A DNA stretch of 64,000 nt from Acetobacter syzygii (GTDB taxonomy: Bacteria > Pseudomonadota > Alphaproteobacteria > Acetobacterales > Acetobacteraceae), in the NCBI RefSeq assembly GCF_000964225.1, contig NZ_BAMZ01000009.1:124001-188000 (forward strand), read 5' to 3'. The notes under the pieces were generated by a model. The model saw only the letters and a list, made by a program, of their open reading frames with translations. It did no database searches and had not been told where the DNA came from. Below are positions 38,230 to 47,813 of the stretch, in pieces (the first letter of the stretch is position 1; each line of letters starts with the position of its first letter). Position numbers and translations under genes: made by a program.

Positions 38230-39492
38230 GTGCAAGTCATTATTCTTGGCGCAGGTGTTGTAGGCGTTACGTCTGCTTGGTACCTCAACGCTCTGGGGTA
38301 TGACGTGACCGTCATTGACCGCCAACCCGCCCCTGCGCAGGAAACATCCTTTGCCAATGCGGGGCAGGTTTCACCCGGTTATGCGTCCCCCTGGGCTGCT
38401 CCGGGGCTGCCATGGCAGGCCATGAAGTGGATGCTGCACCCACGCCATAGCCCGCTGGTTATTCGCAAACGGCTGGACATAGGAATGCTGCGCTGGATTC
38501 AGCAGCTTCTTAAAAACTGCAATGCCCAGTCCTACGCGCTCAACAAAACCCGCATGTTACGCGTTGCCGAATACAGCCGCGACTGCCTTGACGCCCTGCG
38601 GGAAGAAACGGGCATGACCTACGATGACCGCCAGCAGGGGCTGATCCAGCTTTTCCGTACCGACAGGCAGATCAGCAAAAGCGAACGGGACATACGTTTG
38701 CTGGCCGAATGTGGTGTGCCCCACCAGCTCCTGAATGTGGATGATATTCTGGAGCATGAACCGGGATTACGGCATTCTGCCCACCTGCTTAAAGGTGGCC
38801 TTTTCCTGCCCAAAGACCAGTCTGGAGATGCCCATATTTTTACCCAGCGGTTAGCCCGCATGGCACAGGCCAAGGGTGTGCGTTTTCTGTACAACACAAC
38901 CATTCAGGGGCTGGATGCCACAGCCAGCCGGATTATGTCCGTCCGCACCAGCGCTGGGCACCTAAGCGCAGATGCCTATATTGTGGCTTTAGGCAGTTAT
39001 AGCCCCCGCCTCCTCCGCCCACTTGGGCTGCATCTGCCGGTTTACCCCGTTAAAGGCTACTCCCTGACCTTACCATTAACGGACGAGAGCCACGCCCCGC
39101 TCGCCACCATTAATGATGCAACCTACAAGGTCTCCATTACACGGCTGGGAAACAGAATTCGGGTTGGCGGCACGGCAGAGTTAACGGGTTACAACCTCAA
39201 ACTCAGTCCAGATCGGCGGGAAACACTCGAACTCTCATTTTCCGAACTTTATGGTGGAGGCGACCTGAGTGCCGCCACGTACTGGACCGGCCTGCGCCCC
39301 TGCACACCAGATGGTACCCCAGTCATTGGGCCAGCCATGCCGTTTGGCAATTTGTGGCTGAATACCGGCCACGGCACATTGGGCTGGACAATGGCCTGTG
39401 GGTCTGGCCGCCTGATTGCTGATATGATTGACGGCCGCAAAACCGATATTCCTACCCTTGACCTGGCGCTAAACCGCTACAACCGACCATAG
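38230..39492 (+). CDS. dadA: D-amino acid dehydrogenase small subunit
   Basis: Membrane-associated FAD enzyme that deaminates D-amino acids to 2-oxo acids. The 420 residues start with the FAD motif IILGAGVVGVTSAWYL, then ETSFANAGQVSPGY and the DadA strings PVYPVKGYSLTLPL and TGLRPCTPDGTPVIGP near the C terminus, and WLNTGHGTLGWTMA. The start is GTG at 38230 with AAGGA 7 nt upstream. Confidence 0.92.
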   Translation: MQVIILGAGVVGVTSAWYLNALGYDVTVIDRQPAPAQETSFANAGQVSPGYASPWAAPGLPWQAMKWMLHPRHSPLVIRKRLDIGMLRWIQQLLKNCNAQSYALNKTRMLRVAEYSRDCLDALREETGMTYDDRQQGLIQLFRTDRQISKSERDIRLLAECGVPHQLLNVDDILEHEPGLRHSAHLLKGGLFLPKDQSGDAHIFTQRLARMAQAKGVRFLYNTTIQGLDATASRIMSVRTSAGHLSADAYIVALGSYSPRLLRPLGLHLPVYPVKGYSLTLPLTDESHAPLATINDATYKVSITRLGNRIRVGGTAELTGYNLKLSPDRRETLELSFSELYGGGDLSAATYWTGLRPCTPDGTPVIGPAMPFGNLWLNTGHGTLGWTMACGSGRLIADMIDGRKTDIPTLDLALNRYNRP

Positions 39493-39493
39493 C

Positions 39494-39529
39494 AAAAGGG
39501 CCAGAAAGCTTAAGCTCTCTGGCCCTTTT
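39494..39529 (+). terminator. Rho-independent terminator of dadA
   Basis: Stem AAAAGGGCCAG/CTGGCCCTTTT (39494-39504 with 39519-39529) right after the dadA stop; the T run is part of the stem's 3' arm. Symmetric, so it may also act on the minus strand. Confidence 0.85.
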
Positions 39530-39600
39530 AACTTAAGGCACTTATGCCTCCGTTCTGTAGCAGGGTCGCTTATGCAACCCTGCTTTTCAGTTCGGAAGAA

Positions 39601-39900
39601 TTACTGTGCGGATTCAGCAGTCGGTGCAGCAGCTTCACCTTCGGCAGCTTTTTTAGCGTGCTTGCCGTGGTGCTTGCCGTGCTTGCCAGCGTGCTTGGCG
39701 TGCTTTTCAGCTTTCTTGCTTTCTTCCGTGGCTGCTGCAGGTGCAGCGGCTTCCGGAGCAGCAGGAGCGGCGGGTGCAGCAGCGGTCGGTGCGGCAGCTG
39801 CCGGTGCAGCAGGAGCAGCAGCTTCCTGAGCAAAAGAAGGAGCTGCAACGCCCATCAGGGCAACAGTGGAAAGAGCTGCGAGCAGACGACGAGAAATCAT
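39601..39900 (-). CDS. Asr-like exported low-complexity protein (A/P/H/K-rich)
   Basis: 99-residue exported protein of unknown function. Signal peptide 1-24 (MISRRLLAALSTVALMG..., cleavage at SFA/QE), then an Ala/Pro-rich block (about 25-60) and a Lys/His-rich block (KKAEKHAKHAGKHGKHHGKH, about 62-82). The composition recalls enterobacterial acid-shock protein Asr, which is also exported and rich in Ala, His, Lys and Pro; common ancestry cannot be claimed. Transcribed opposite to dadA. Confidence 0.75.
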   Translation of the reverse strand: MISRRLLAALSTVALMGVAAPSFAQEAAAPAAPAAAAPTAAAPAAPAAPEAAAPAAATEESKKAEKHAKHAGKHGKHHGKHAKKAAEGEAAAPTAESAQ

Positions 39901-40104
39901 GTCTTAAATCTCCAATACAACCGACCAGAATGCTTTGGGTTCTACTTCGGAAAACGATGTGTAGACCCGATAGGCCGGTTTCTGACTTAATGCATATCAC
40001 GGCATAAACTGGCCGTCTGCGTTTAAAATTTGCGCAATATTAGCACATATTATGTGTCCAACGCACTACTGCCGTATTTTTGCCATATTTGCATATGCCA
40101 CCAA

Positions 40105-40135
40105 CAAAAAACCACCCGGAATGGGCGGTTTTCCT
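40105..40135 (-). terminator. second, orphan minus-strand terminator hairpin
   Basis: Stem AACCACCC/GGGCGGTT with one mismatch (40110-40117 with 40123-40130, loop 5 nt); on the minus strand T6 follows. It lies about 90 nt beyond the typA terminator with no gene between. Confidence 0.55.
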
Positions 40136-40226
40136 TGGTAGTTGCAGTAATCTTAACATTTTTGAGGCAAAGCAGCGCAGTAAAAAAGTGATCTGTGCCA
40201 CATATTGCCAGACTTGCCATGCGCAC

Positions 40227-40259
40227 AAAAAAACAGGGGCCACGTTTACACGTGGCCCC
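40227..40259 (-). terminator. Rho-independent terminator of typA
   Basis: A 10 bp perfect stem GGGGCCACGT/ACGTGGCCCC (40236-40245 with 40250-40259, loop 4 nt); on the minus strand the 3' side runs into TGTTTTTTT. It is 9 nt past the typA stop. Confidence 0.9.
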
Positions 40260-40268
40260 TTGTTCCAA

Positions 40269-42089
40269 TCAGCCTTCGCGGCTTTTGGAGCGCTTCTTGC
40301 GTTCGTTCGGATCAAGATAACGCTTACGCAGACGAATGGCAGACGGTGTTACTTCCACCAGCTCATCGTCTTCAATGTAAGCAATAGCCTGTTCGAGGGA
40401 CATGCGGCGCGGGGGAGTCAGCATCAGAGCTTCGTCTTTGCCGGATGCACGCATGTTGGTCAGCTTCTTTTCACGGACCGGGTTCACTTCCAGATCGTTT
40501 TCGCGGGAATGCTCACCAATGATCATGCCAACATAAACTTTTTCGCCAGCATCCACGAACAGTGTGCCACGGTCCTGCAAGGAGAACAGCGAGTATGTTG
40601 TGGTGTTGCCATCTTCAGCGGAGATCAGCGACCCGTTGCGACGCCCTTCAATGGTGCCAGCATAAGGCTGATAACCAAAGAAAAGGCGGTTCATAATCCC
40701 TGTACCGCGCGTGTCGGTCAGGAATTCGCCGTGGTAGCCGATCAGCCCGCGTGAGGGGATGATGAACGTCAGGCGGACCTTATCGCCACCGGAGGGGCGC
40801 ATATCCTGCATCTGGCCTTTACGCAGAGACATTTTCTCCACGACCACGCCGGAATAGGGTTCGTCCACATCAATGGTGACTTCTTCGTACGGTTCTTCGC
40901 GTTCACCAGTCTCTTCGTTCGTGCGGAACAGCACTCGCGGACGACCAATGGTCAGCTCAAACCCTTCACGGCGCATGGTTTCGATCAGCACACCCAGCTG
41001 AAGTTCCCCACGACCGGCCACTTCAAACGCTTCGCTTTCGGGGCTGTCGGTCACACGAATAGCAATATTGCTTTCGGTTTCCTTGAACAAACGGTCACGA
41101 ATCTGGCGAGACGTTACCTTTTTGCCTTCACGACCACCCAGAGGGCCATCGTTCAGACGGAAGGTCATGGACAGGGTTGGCGGGTCAACTGGAATAGCTT
41201 CCAGCGGTGCGGTAATTTCTGGTGCGGCAATCGTATCTGGAATAGTCGCTTCGGACAGACCAGCCACAGCCACAATGTCCCCTGCTTCCACTTCTTCAAC
41301 CGCAACGCGGTCAAGGCCACGGAAGGAGAGCAGCTTGGTCAGACGGCCTGTTTCCACCACCGAACCATCTGCACGCAGCACTTTAACAGGCATGTTCACA
41401 CGGGCACGGCCCTGTTCCACACGCCCGGTCAGCACACGACCGAGGAAGTTGTCGTTTTCAAGGATTGTAGCCGTCATTGCGAACGGCTTTTCCTTGTCCA
41501 GTGCAGGTGCTGGAACATGTTTGAGAATCAGGTCAAACATGGGGCTAAGGTCCTTACGGGCCCCATCCAGTTCCAGGTCAGCCCAGCCCTGACGGCCAGA
41601 TGCGTAGAGCATGGGGAAGTCGAGCTGTTCGTCATTGGCGCCAAGAGCTGCGAACAGGTCGAACACTTCGTTATGAACTTCGTCCGGGCGGGCATCGCCA
41701 CGGTCGATCTTGTTCACAACGACAATCGGCTTAAGCCCGCGGGCCAGAGCCTTACCCACCACAAACTTTGTCTGGGGCAGAGCGCCTTCCGCAGAGTCGA
41801 CCAGCACAACCGCGCCGTCCACCATGCTCAGAATACGTTCCACTTCCCCGCCAAAGTCGGCGTGTCCGGGTGTGTCGATAATGTTGATGCGGGTGTCTTT
41901 CCACACAACAGACGTGCATTTCGCCAGAATGGTAATACCACGCTCACGTTCCAGATCATTGCTGTCCATGGCGCGTTCAGCAACATGCTGATGCTCGTGG
42001 AAGGAGCCTGACTGTTTCAGCAGTTCGTCAACGAGAGTGGTCTTGCCATGATCGACGTGTGCAATGATGGCGATATTGCGGATATCCAT
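40269..42089 (-). CDS. typA: translational GTPase TypA/BipA
   Basis: Ribosome-binding GTPase needed for stress growth and 50S assembly. With the ATG at 42089 ([19 protein letters not shown]) it has 606 residues: G1 [11 protein letters not shown]2 [10 protein letters not shown]3 [13 protein letters not shown]4 [13 protein letters not shown], then EF-G-like domains and the TypA C-terminal domain ([39 protein letters not shown]). Upstream frame to 42182 is not family-like. Divergent from the MFS gene. Confidence 0.96.
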   Translation of the reverse strand: MDIRNIAIIAHVDHGKTTLVDELLKQSGSFHEHQHVAERAMDSNDLERERGITILAKCTSVVWKDTRINIIDTPGHADFGGEVERILSMVDGAVVLVDSAEGALPQTKFVVGKALARGLKPIVVVNKIDRGDARPDEVHNEVFDLFAALGANDEQLDFPMLYASGRQGWADLELDGARKDLSPMFDLILKHVPAPALDKEKPFAMTATILENDNFLGRVLTGRVEQGRARVNMPVKVLRADGSVVETGRLTKLLSFRGLDRVAVEEVEAGDIVAVAGLSEATIPDTIAAPEITAPLEAIPVDPPTLSMTFRLNDGPLGGREGKKVTSRQIRDRLFKETESNIAIRVTDSPESEAFEVAGRGELQLGVLIETMRREGFELTIGRPRVLFRTNEETGEREEPYEEVTIDVDEPYSGVVVEKMSLRKGQMQDMRPSGGDKVRLTFIIPSRGLIGYHGEFLTDTRGTGIMNRLFFGYQPYAGTIEGRRNGSLISAEDGNTTTYSLFSLQDRGTLFVDAGEKVYVGMIIGEHSRENDLEVNPVREKKLTNMRASGKDEALMLTPPRRMSLEQAIAYIEDDELVEVTPSAIRLRKRYLDPNERKKRSKSREG

Positions 42090-42340
42090 GAAGTCGGCCT
42101 GATTGCTCCTGCGCGCCGTACCGCCTCTTCCATGCTTGGAAGGGCGGGCAGCGATCGCTGTGGTGTTTGCGTGGCCGCACAAATAGCCCTCCCAGCACCA
42201 GAATGCACGTAAAATTCTTATGTCCGCGCCACATAGGGGTTGACCTGCGCCATTCCTGCGTCAGAACCAGAGCCTCAAAACACCTCCTTTCTGCTCCAGC
42301 CAAGCGGCACTCCCTTTACGACTCCGCCTGAAAGAACCCT

Positions 42341-43498
42341 ATGCCGGGTCTCGCCTCACCATTGAATACGCGCGTTCAATTTTTGCCCACGGCAACCCTT
42401 GCCGCTCTTGGACTGGTTTTTGGGCTGGTCATGGGTTTGGGCGCACCCCTGTTTACGCTTGACCTGACCGACCGGGGCTATGGCGCGGGCATGGTCGCGG
42501 CCAATAGCATGATGCACGCAGTCGGTGCGCTGGCCATTGCCCCGTTTATGCCCCGCCTTGCCCTGCGTTTTGGACCCAAACGGGCCATTTTTCTGGCTTT
42601 GATGGGGGGCGCGACTACGCTGCTGCTTTTTCCGTTAAGCCATTCCATATGGCCATGGTTTCCGCTGCGTATCCTGCTCGGAGCTTTTTGCGAGGTTATT
42701 CTGGTCCTGTCCGAAAGCTGGTTGAACCAGATTACCGACAACCATGCCCGTGGTCGCGTTATGGGGCTGTATAGCACCCTGCTTTCCATTGGCATTGCCC
42801 TTGGTCCTGCGCTGCTCACCCTGACCGGACGGCAAGGCAACCTGCCTTTTTGGGGTACGGCTGCCTTTCTGTTTCTGGCGGGGGCGGCAATCATGGCACC
42901 ATGGATGACCAGCCCCCCTCCGGTTGCACCAACGCAGCAAAGGCTGCTGCGCTACCTGTGGTTAGCCCCCATTGCCATTGCCGCAACGCTGCTGATTGCC
43001 ATGCTGGATGGTGCGGCCACATCCTTTTTGGCGCTTTATGCCATCCAGTCCGGCTGGACCGAGCGAGCCGCAACCCTGCTGCTCAGCATCATGCTGCTGG
43101 GTGCTACCTTTATGCAGGTTCCCATTGGCTGGATCAGCGACCGGACCAACCGCCGTTATCTGCTTATTACCTTGGGTTTTCTTACCTGTGGGGGAGCGTT
43201 GCTCTGGCCGGTGGCCATTCATCAGCCCGCCTTGGCCTACCCGCTGCTTTTTGTATGGGATGGCGCGTTTGCCAGCATGTATTCCGTTGCCATGGCAGCA
43301 GCAGGCAACCGCTACCGCGATGGTGACCTGATTGCCATTTACGCGCTGTGTTCTCTGGCATGGGGGATTGGCAGCTTTACTGGCCCTGCCATAAGCGCTG
43401 CCGCCATGCAGGCCAGCCCACATGGACTGGCCCTGTTTGCTGCAACGCTCTGCGGGCTGTTTGCACTCCTGCCCCTGGTGCTGAAAAAAAGCGTCTGA
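42341..43498 (+). CDS. MFS transporter (YcaD-like)
   Basis: Major facilitator with about 12 membrane helices in 385 residues. The characteristic loop between helices 2 and 3 reads RLALRFGPKRAIFLALM, the second-half counterpart is GWISDRTNRRYLLI, and LVLSESWLNQ plus ARGRVMGLYSTLLSIGIALGP resemble the YcaD/TsgA group. Substrate unknown. Convergent with the gluconolactonase gene, 72 nt between their stops. Confidence 0.85.
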   Translation: MPGLASPLNTRVQFLPTATLAALGLVFGLVMGLGAPLFTLDLTDRGYGAGMVAANSMMHAVGALAIAPFMPRLALRFGPKRAIFLALMGGATTLLLFPLSHSIWPWFPLRILLGAFCEVILVLSESWLNQITDNHARGRVMGLYSTLLSIGIALGPALLTLTGRQGNLPFWGTAAFLFLAGAAIMAPWMTSPPPVAPTQQRLLRYLWLAPIAIAATLLIAMLDGAATSFLALYAIQSGWTERAATLLLSIMLLGATFMQVPIGWISDRTNRRYLLITLGFLTCGGALLWPVAIHQPALAYPLLFVWDGAFASMYSVAMAAAGNRYRDGDLIAIYALCSLAWGIGSFTGPAISAAAMQASPHGLALFAATLCGLFALLPLVLKKSV

Positions 43499-43570
43499 CC
43501 CGCAACAGTCGAACACGCCAGCCTGTGTATTGGCTCCATGCAAATGAACAGGCGCGCCCTGTGTGCGGTG

Positions 43571-44794
43571 TTATGCAGGGCCAGCACCCTGAGTATTGAC
43601 CTGCAACCTGTACAGCGATTCTCCAGCGCACATAAACAGCCAGTCCCGCTTGGGGCCGCCAAAAGTCAGGTTGGAAACACCATGTGGCAGCCGGATACGC
43701 CCGATTAAATGCCCATCGGGGTTAAAAACAAACACGCCACACAAACCTAATGGTCCGCCAACCCCACACCAGAGGTTGCCATAAATATCGGCCTTTAGGC
43801 CATCGGGAGCCATCTGCACGCCTTCAAAGCGCATGTTTGTAAACAAACGCGGATTAGAAAGAGGCAGTTCCTGTTTGTGCAGGTCAAAAACATGCACGGA
43901 CAAATCCCCATCATGCCCGCCCGCGCCACTCTGACGCCCAGATGAAATAACGTACAGGCGCGAAAAATCGGGCGAAAAACACAGTCCGTTCGGGTTGGGG
44001 AGTTGCTCCTGCGTCAACACGACATCGATCCGGCCGGAAGGATCTACCCGGAACGTATGGTCGGGCTGCTTATGCATCCCGCCCACAGCGCCTATCAGTT
44101 CCTCCCCTACCCGCCAGCGGATGCGACCATCGGGGTTGGTGGCTCCCCCAGCTGCATCGGCGTGGCCTTCGGCCACCGTGTCCCCATATCCCGGATCGGT
44201 AAACCAGATGCTCCCATCGGGGTGGGCAATTACATCATTGGGGGAATTCAGGGGTTTGCCTTCAAAATGATCCGCAACAACGTGTACGGAACCGTCGTGC
44301 TCCCACCGCACAACCCTGCGCAAAAAATGTTCGCACGAGATCTGGCGGCCCACATAATCAAACGTATTACCATTAGAATGATAGGATTCGGGGCGAAAAA
44401 CCGTAACGTCCCCCGTTTCCCACAAATAGCGATACTGGCGGCTTGTTACCGTATCACTGAACAACAGGTAACGCCCCTCCGCTGACCATGCCGGACCTTC
44501 TATCCATGCGCCATGGTTCCACACACGCTGGATGGTGGCATTGCCACTGACCAGATCGCGGAACGAGCGGTCGATGACCACCACATCGGGGTCTGGTGTG
44601 TAGGATGGTGGAGCATCCGGCCCCCATTGCCGTGGTGGCTGGGTGGTCACATCCGGTGGAAAAGCCGTTATGGCGGCGTTCGGGTCCGCCGCCCATGCGG
44701 ACCGCGCTGCGGCAGCATACGGCAGCACCAACCCGGCAGACAGGCCCTTGAGCACATTCCGTCTGAGCAATCTGTTCCGTAATGAGGTGACCAT
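43571..44794 (-). CDS. Tat-exported SMP-30/gluconolactonase-family protein
   Basis: Predicted periplasmic lactonase hydrolysing glucono-delta-lactone to gluconate. The 407-residue precursor has a twin-arginine signal LRRNVLKGLSAGL (Arg11-Arg12), cleavage near AWA/ADP at 35, then a six-bladed propeller of the SMP-30 family with the metal-site strings IEGPAWSAEGRYLLFSD, NSPNDVIAHPDGSIWFTDPGYG (part) and NGLCFSPDFSRLYVIS. Family and location fit the PQQ glucose dehydrogenase at 28754 as its downstream step; that pairing is inference. Confidence 0.85.
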   Translation of the reverse strand: MVTSLRNRLLRRNVLKGLSAGLVLPYAAAARSAWAADPNAAITAFPPDVTTQPPRQWGPDAPPSYTPDPDVVVIDRSFRDLVSGNATIQRVWNHGAWIEGPAWSAEGRYLLFSDTVTSRQYRYLWETGDVTVFRPESYHSNGNTFDYVGRQISCEHFLRRVVRWEHDGSVHVVADHFEGKPLNSPNDVIAHPDGSIWFTDPGYGDTVAEGHADAAGGATNPDGRIRWRVGEELIGAVGGMHKQPDHTFRVDPSGRIDVVLTQEQLPNPNGLCFSPDFSRLYVISSGRQSGAGGHDGDLSVHVFDLHKQELPLSNPRLFTNMRFEGVQMAPDGLKADIYGNLWCGVGGPLGLCGVFVFNPDGHLIGRIRLPHGVSNLTFGGPKRDWLFMCAGESLYRLQVNTQGAGPA

Positions 44795-44921
44795 TTGTGC
44801 CCCTTACTGCCTTGGCATGTCGATGCGCCGCCAATACGGCCATCGCCCGCTTCCACTCCCGCACATACCGTGCCGCAGGGGGGCTGTCACCACAGGCATA
44901 TAAAGGACAGCCGCATAACGC

Positions 44922-46382
44922 TCAGGGAATTTTGGCAACCCTGAGCAGGTTGGTTGAACCACTGACACCAAACGGCACACCCGCCGCAATTACAACAGAG
45001 TCGCCTGGAGCGCCAACCTGCGCACGCCCCACAACATCCAGCGCATCCGCTACCATCTGTTCCACTGTGGTGGAGAGCGTATGCGGTGCACTTACAAACG
45101 CCCGTACCCCCCATACCAGAGCCAACCGCCGCGCGGCCTGTGCCGTGGGTGTAACCCCCAGAACCGGGCATGTTGGACGTTCACGCGCAATCCGCAGCGC
45201 GGTTGCTCCCCTGTGGGTATAGGCCACAATGGCAGGTGCATGGAGTGTGGCAGCAACCTGCTGTACTGCACTGGCGATGGCATCCGCCACATAGTCTTCC
45301 GGGGCCATACGGGCTGCGGCCATATGGGCCTGCCAGCCTGCATCCTGCTCCACCCGCCACAAAATACGGTTCATAATCTGCACCGCCTGCCGTGGGTACT
45401 GGCCAGCAGCCGATTCCGCAGAAAGCATGACCGCATCGGCCCCATCAAACACCGCGGCAGCCACATCCGACGCTTCTGCGCGCGTGGGTGTAGGAGCGGA
45501 AATCATGCTTTCAAGCATCTGGGTCGCCACAACAACAGGCTTACCCAGCCGACGTGCTTCACGAATAATGCGTTTTTGAATAAGGGGCACACTCTCTGGC
45601 GGCAGTTCCACGCCCAGATCACCCCGGGCGACCATAACGGCATCGCTCAGTTCCAGTATGGCCGCCAGATTATCCACGGCCTGTGGCTTTTCCAGTTTGG
45701 CCAGCAAGGCAGCCCGTTCGCCCACAAGAGCACGGGCCTGAACCAGATCTTCGGGCCGCTGGACAAAGGACAGGGCAATATAATCCACCCCCAGTTCCAG
45801 TGCATAGGCCAGATCAACCTTGTCTTTTTCTGTCAGGGCGGGAATGGGCAATGCCACATCTGGCACATTCACACCTTTATGGTCGGAGAGTGGGCCGCCG
45901 GTTTCCACCCGCGTTTCCAGCCAGTCTGGCCCGGTGTGTTCTACAATAACGGACAGCTTGCCATCATCCATCAGCAGGCGACTACCCGGAGTAGCAACCT
46001 TGATGATTTCGGGGTGGGGGAGTTGCACGCGTGTTGCATCCCCTAACGCATCCGACAGATCAAAGCGGAAAAGGGCGCCAGCAGCCAGTACGACCCTGCC
46101 ATTTTCAAACCGCCCCACGCGGAGCTTTGGCCCCTGCATATCCGCCAGAATACCAATGGGGCGCCCAAGCTCGTGCTCAACCTGCCGCACCAGAGCGTGG
46201 CGGCTGGCGTGGTCTGCATGAGTCCCGTGGGAAAAATTAAAGCGGAACACATCCGCCCCTGCCAGAGCAAGGTCACGGATGGTTGCATAATCGGACGAGG
46301 CTGGACCAAGCGTAGCCACAATTTTGGTGCGGCACGCTACAGAGTCGTTTTTTTTAACATCCGGCGTTGTGACAAGAGACAT
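44922..46382 (-). CDS. pyk: pyruvate kinase
   Basis: Last step of glycolysis, phosphoenolpyruvate + ADP to pyruvate + ATP. The 486 residues have TKIVATLGPASSD near the start, FRFNFSHGTHADH, MQGPKLRVGRF, the active-site LALSFVQRPEDL-like stretch (YIALSFVQRPEDL), VMVARGDLGVELP and ATQMLESMISAPTPTRAE. The signature region [IVMARGDLG] is complete. It follows the SH3 protein gene by 33 nt on the same strand. Confidence 0.96.
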   Translation of the reverse strand: MSLVTTPDVKKNDSVACRTKIVATLGPASSDYATIRDLALAGADVFRFNFSHGTHADHASRHALVRQVEHELGRPIGILADMQGPKLRVGRFENGRVVLAAGALFRFDLSDALGDATRVQLPHPEIIKVATPGSRLLMDDGKLSVIVEHTGPDWLETRVETGGPLSDHKGVNVPDVALPIPALTEKDKVDLAYALELGVDYIALSFVQRPEDLVQARALVGERAALLAKLEKPQAVDNLAAILELSDAVMVARGDLGVELPPESVPLIQKRIIREARRLGKPVVVATQMLESMISAPTPTRAEASDVAAAVFDGADAVMLSAESAAGQYPRQAVQIMNRILWRVEQDAGWQAHMAAARMAPEDYVADAIASAVQQVAATLHAPAIVAYTHRGATALRIARERPTCPVLGVTPTAQAARRLALVWGVRAFVSAPHTLSTTVEQMVADALDVVGRAQVGAPGDSVVIAAGVPFGVSGSTNLLRVAKIP

Positions 46383-46415
46383 AAATCCGTTTCTCCTTAC
46401 AATCCGCCGGTAAAA

Positions 46416-47438
46416 TCAGGACGGGCTGATTGCGTCCTCCGCATCCACACCCCAGATGGCCCGGCGGGGCACCCATCCGTTATATTGTTTGACCGATACC
46501 TTGCACCAGGCCGAGCCTGCTGCACATTCCTTGATCGACCCAACCGTACCGGGGCGCAATACGGCAACAACCCCCGCATCGTCTGCGGCACTGGCACGCA
46601 TCAACACCGCTCCAGGTATTTTTTTTACGTCTTCCAGCGTGCTTATGTTCGCCGTTACCCGTGCATCCATATGGCCTGCGGGGGCAACTTTCTCGCCATC
46701 CTTACCAGCCTGTGTGGGAATGGGAGTTTCATCCCCGGCGGGTTCACCGGGGACCAGAAAATCACGCCCACCGGCCAGTGTGGCCTGCTGCATCCAGCCT
46801 TTTTGCCCGGTCTGATCTTCTACCAAACGCCAGACATCAAACTCCCGTTCCACGCGAACAGGCATTCCGCGACGATGATAGACCCACAAAATGGGAAAAC
46901 GCTGCCCCGGCCCGGCACGCATATTCACTTCATCCGAACGCAGGGCCGCATAACGGGGCAAGGGCAGGCCCGTTACGCTCCCTTTTGTCGGGTCTGTCTG
47001 CACGCCCGCATCTGGGGCCGCCATATCGGGCGATGCAGCCGGGGCGGCATTGGCCACGCCTGCTGCACCTGCAGCCGCACCGGCAGCTGCGGCTCCAGCG
47101 GCAACCGCCGCACCATGGTGCTTTACTGGCACGTGGTGTGGTGTGGTGCCCTGCGCCACAGCATGTTCATGCGCATGTTTTTTATGATGCGCGGTTTTTT
47201 TGCCGTTCTTTGCCGTAGCTGTACCAGCTTTGGTTTTGGCGGCAGACTTGCCACTACCAGCTTTATGCCCGGTAGCCGCATGAGCCTCCGCCGCACTGTG
47301 CTTGTGGTGTTTATGCACGGCGGACGGAGTGGTCTGGGCCGCAAGACCGGCAGGCGCCGTTATGCCAGAAAAAACAGCCATGCCACCCACCGCGCAGGCA
47401 AGCAGACGAAAACGGAAAGAAGAGCAAATGCACATCAT
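46416..47438 (-). CDS. exported SH3-domain protein with His/Lys/Ala-rich linker
   Basis: Exported protein with two SH3-like domains. With the ATG at 47438 it has 340 residues: signal peptide 1-34 (cleavage at LAA/QTT); a low-complexity region (about 35-140) rich in His, Lys, Ala and Gly (VHKHHKHSAAEAHAATGHK, HHKKHAHEHAVAQ); an SH3 domain (about 155-220) with VNMRAGPGQRFPILWVYHRRG; and a second SH3-like domain (about 275-330) with ASAADDAGVVAVLRPGTVG and WVPRRAIWGV. Bacterial SH3 domains often bind cell wall. An earlier start at 47486 is possible. Confidence 0.8.
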   Translation of the reverse strand: MMCICSSFRFRLLACAVGGMAVFSGITAPAGLAAQTTPSAVHKHHKHSAAEAHAATGHKAGSGKSAAKTKAGTATAKNGKKTAHHKKHAHEHAVAQGTTPHHVPVKHHGAAVAAGAAAAGAAAGAAGVANAAPAASPDMAAPDAGVQTDPTKGSVTGLPLPRYAALRSDEVNMRAGPGQRFPILWVYHRRGMPVRVEREFDVWRLVEDQTGQKGWMQQATLAGGRDFLVPGEPAGDETPIPTQAGKDGEKVAPAGHMDARVTANISTLEDVKKIPGAVLMRASAADDAGVVAVLRPGTVGSIKECAAGSAWCKVSVKQYNGWVPRRAIWGVDAEDAISPS

Positions 47439-47813
47439 GGCTGCATCCCTGCCAAGAGAGCGACGCGGGGGCAAGAGGCTCCGCACACTTCGCTCACCAG
47501 TTTACATTCCATAGCAGAACAAGCAGGTGCCAGAACCAAGCGCAACCCTGCTTTTCCTTTACCGGACACGTTTACAATCCTCATTGTCTGCCAAAACCGC
47601 ACAAACAAAAAAACTGGACAGGCCAAGCCCTGCACGCACCCGCAGTGGCACCTGTACGTTGAACACACCGTATTTACTCACGGAGTCGCAAACCATAACC
47701 ACGCTCCCCCTTACACCCAGTACGCGCCACAATACCTCCGGATTGCCAAGACCGACACGCACACAACGATGCGCCACCAGCTCTGCCTGACTTATTCCAG
47801 CCCTACCAAAAAC
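47439..47813. other. 375 bp with no convincing gene
   Basis: Lies between MoeB (which ends at 47814) and the SH3 gene, both on the minus strand. Open frames of 72-87 codons exist on both strands but lack ribosome sites and recognisable domains. A T7 run on the minus strand near 47605 is preceded only by weak pairing, so the MoeB terminator is unclear. Confidence 0.5.

Larger units (their letters stand above)
39901..40268. other. intergenic region with two minus-strand hairpins
   Basis: No convincing gene in 368 bp. Holds the promoter region of the low-complexity gene at the left, and two hairpins with minus-strand T runs (40105-40135 and 40227-40259). A 72-codon open frame on the minus strand crosses both and has no recognisable features. 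Confidence 0.55.

Noticed and set aside
47435-47777. 72-77 codon minus-strand frames between MoeB and the SH3 gene
   Set aside because: No ribosome binding site, no recognisable domain, overlapping frames; likely chance.
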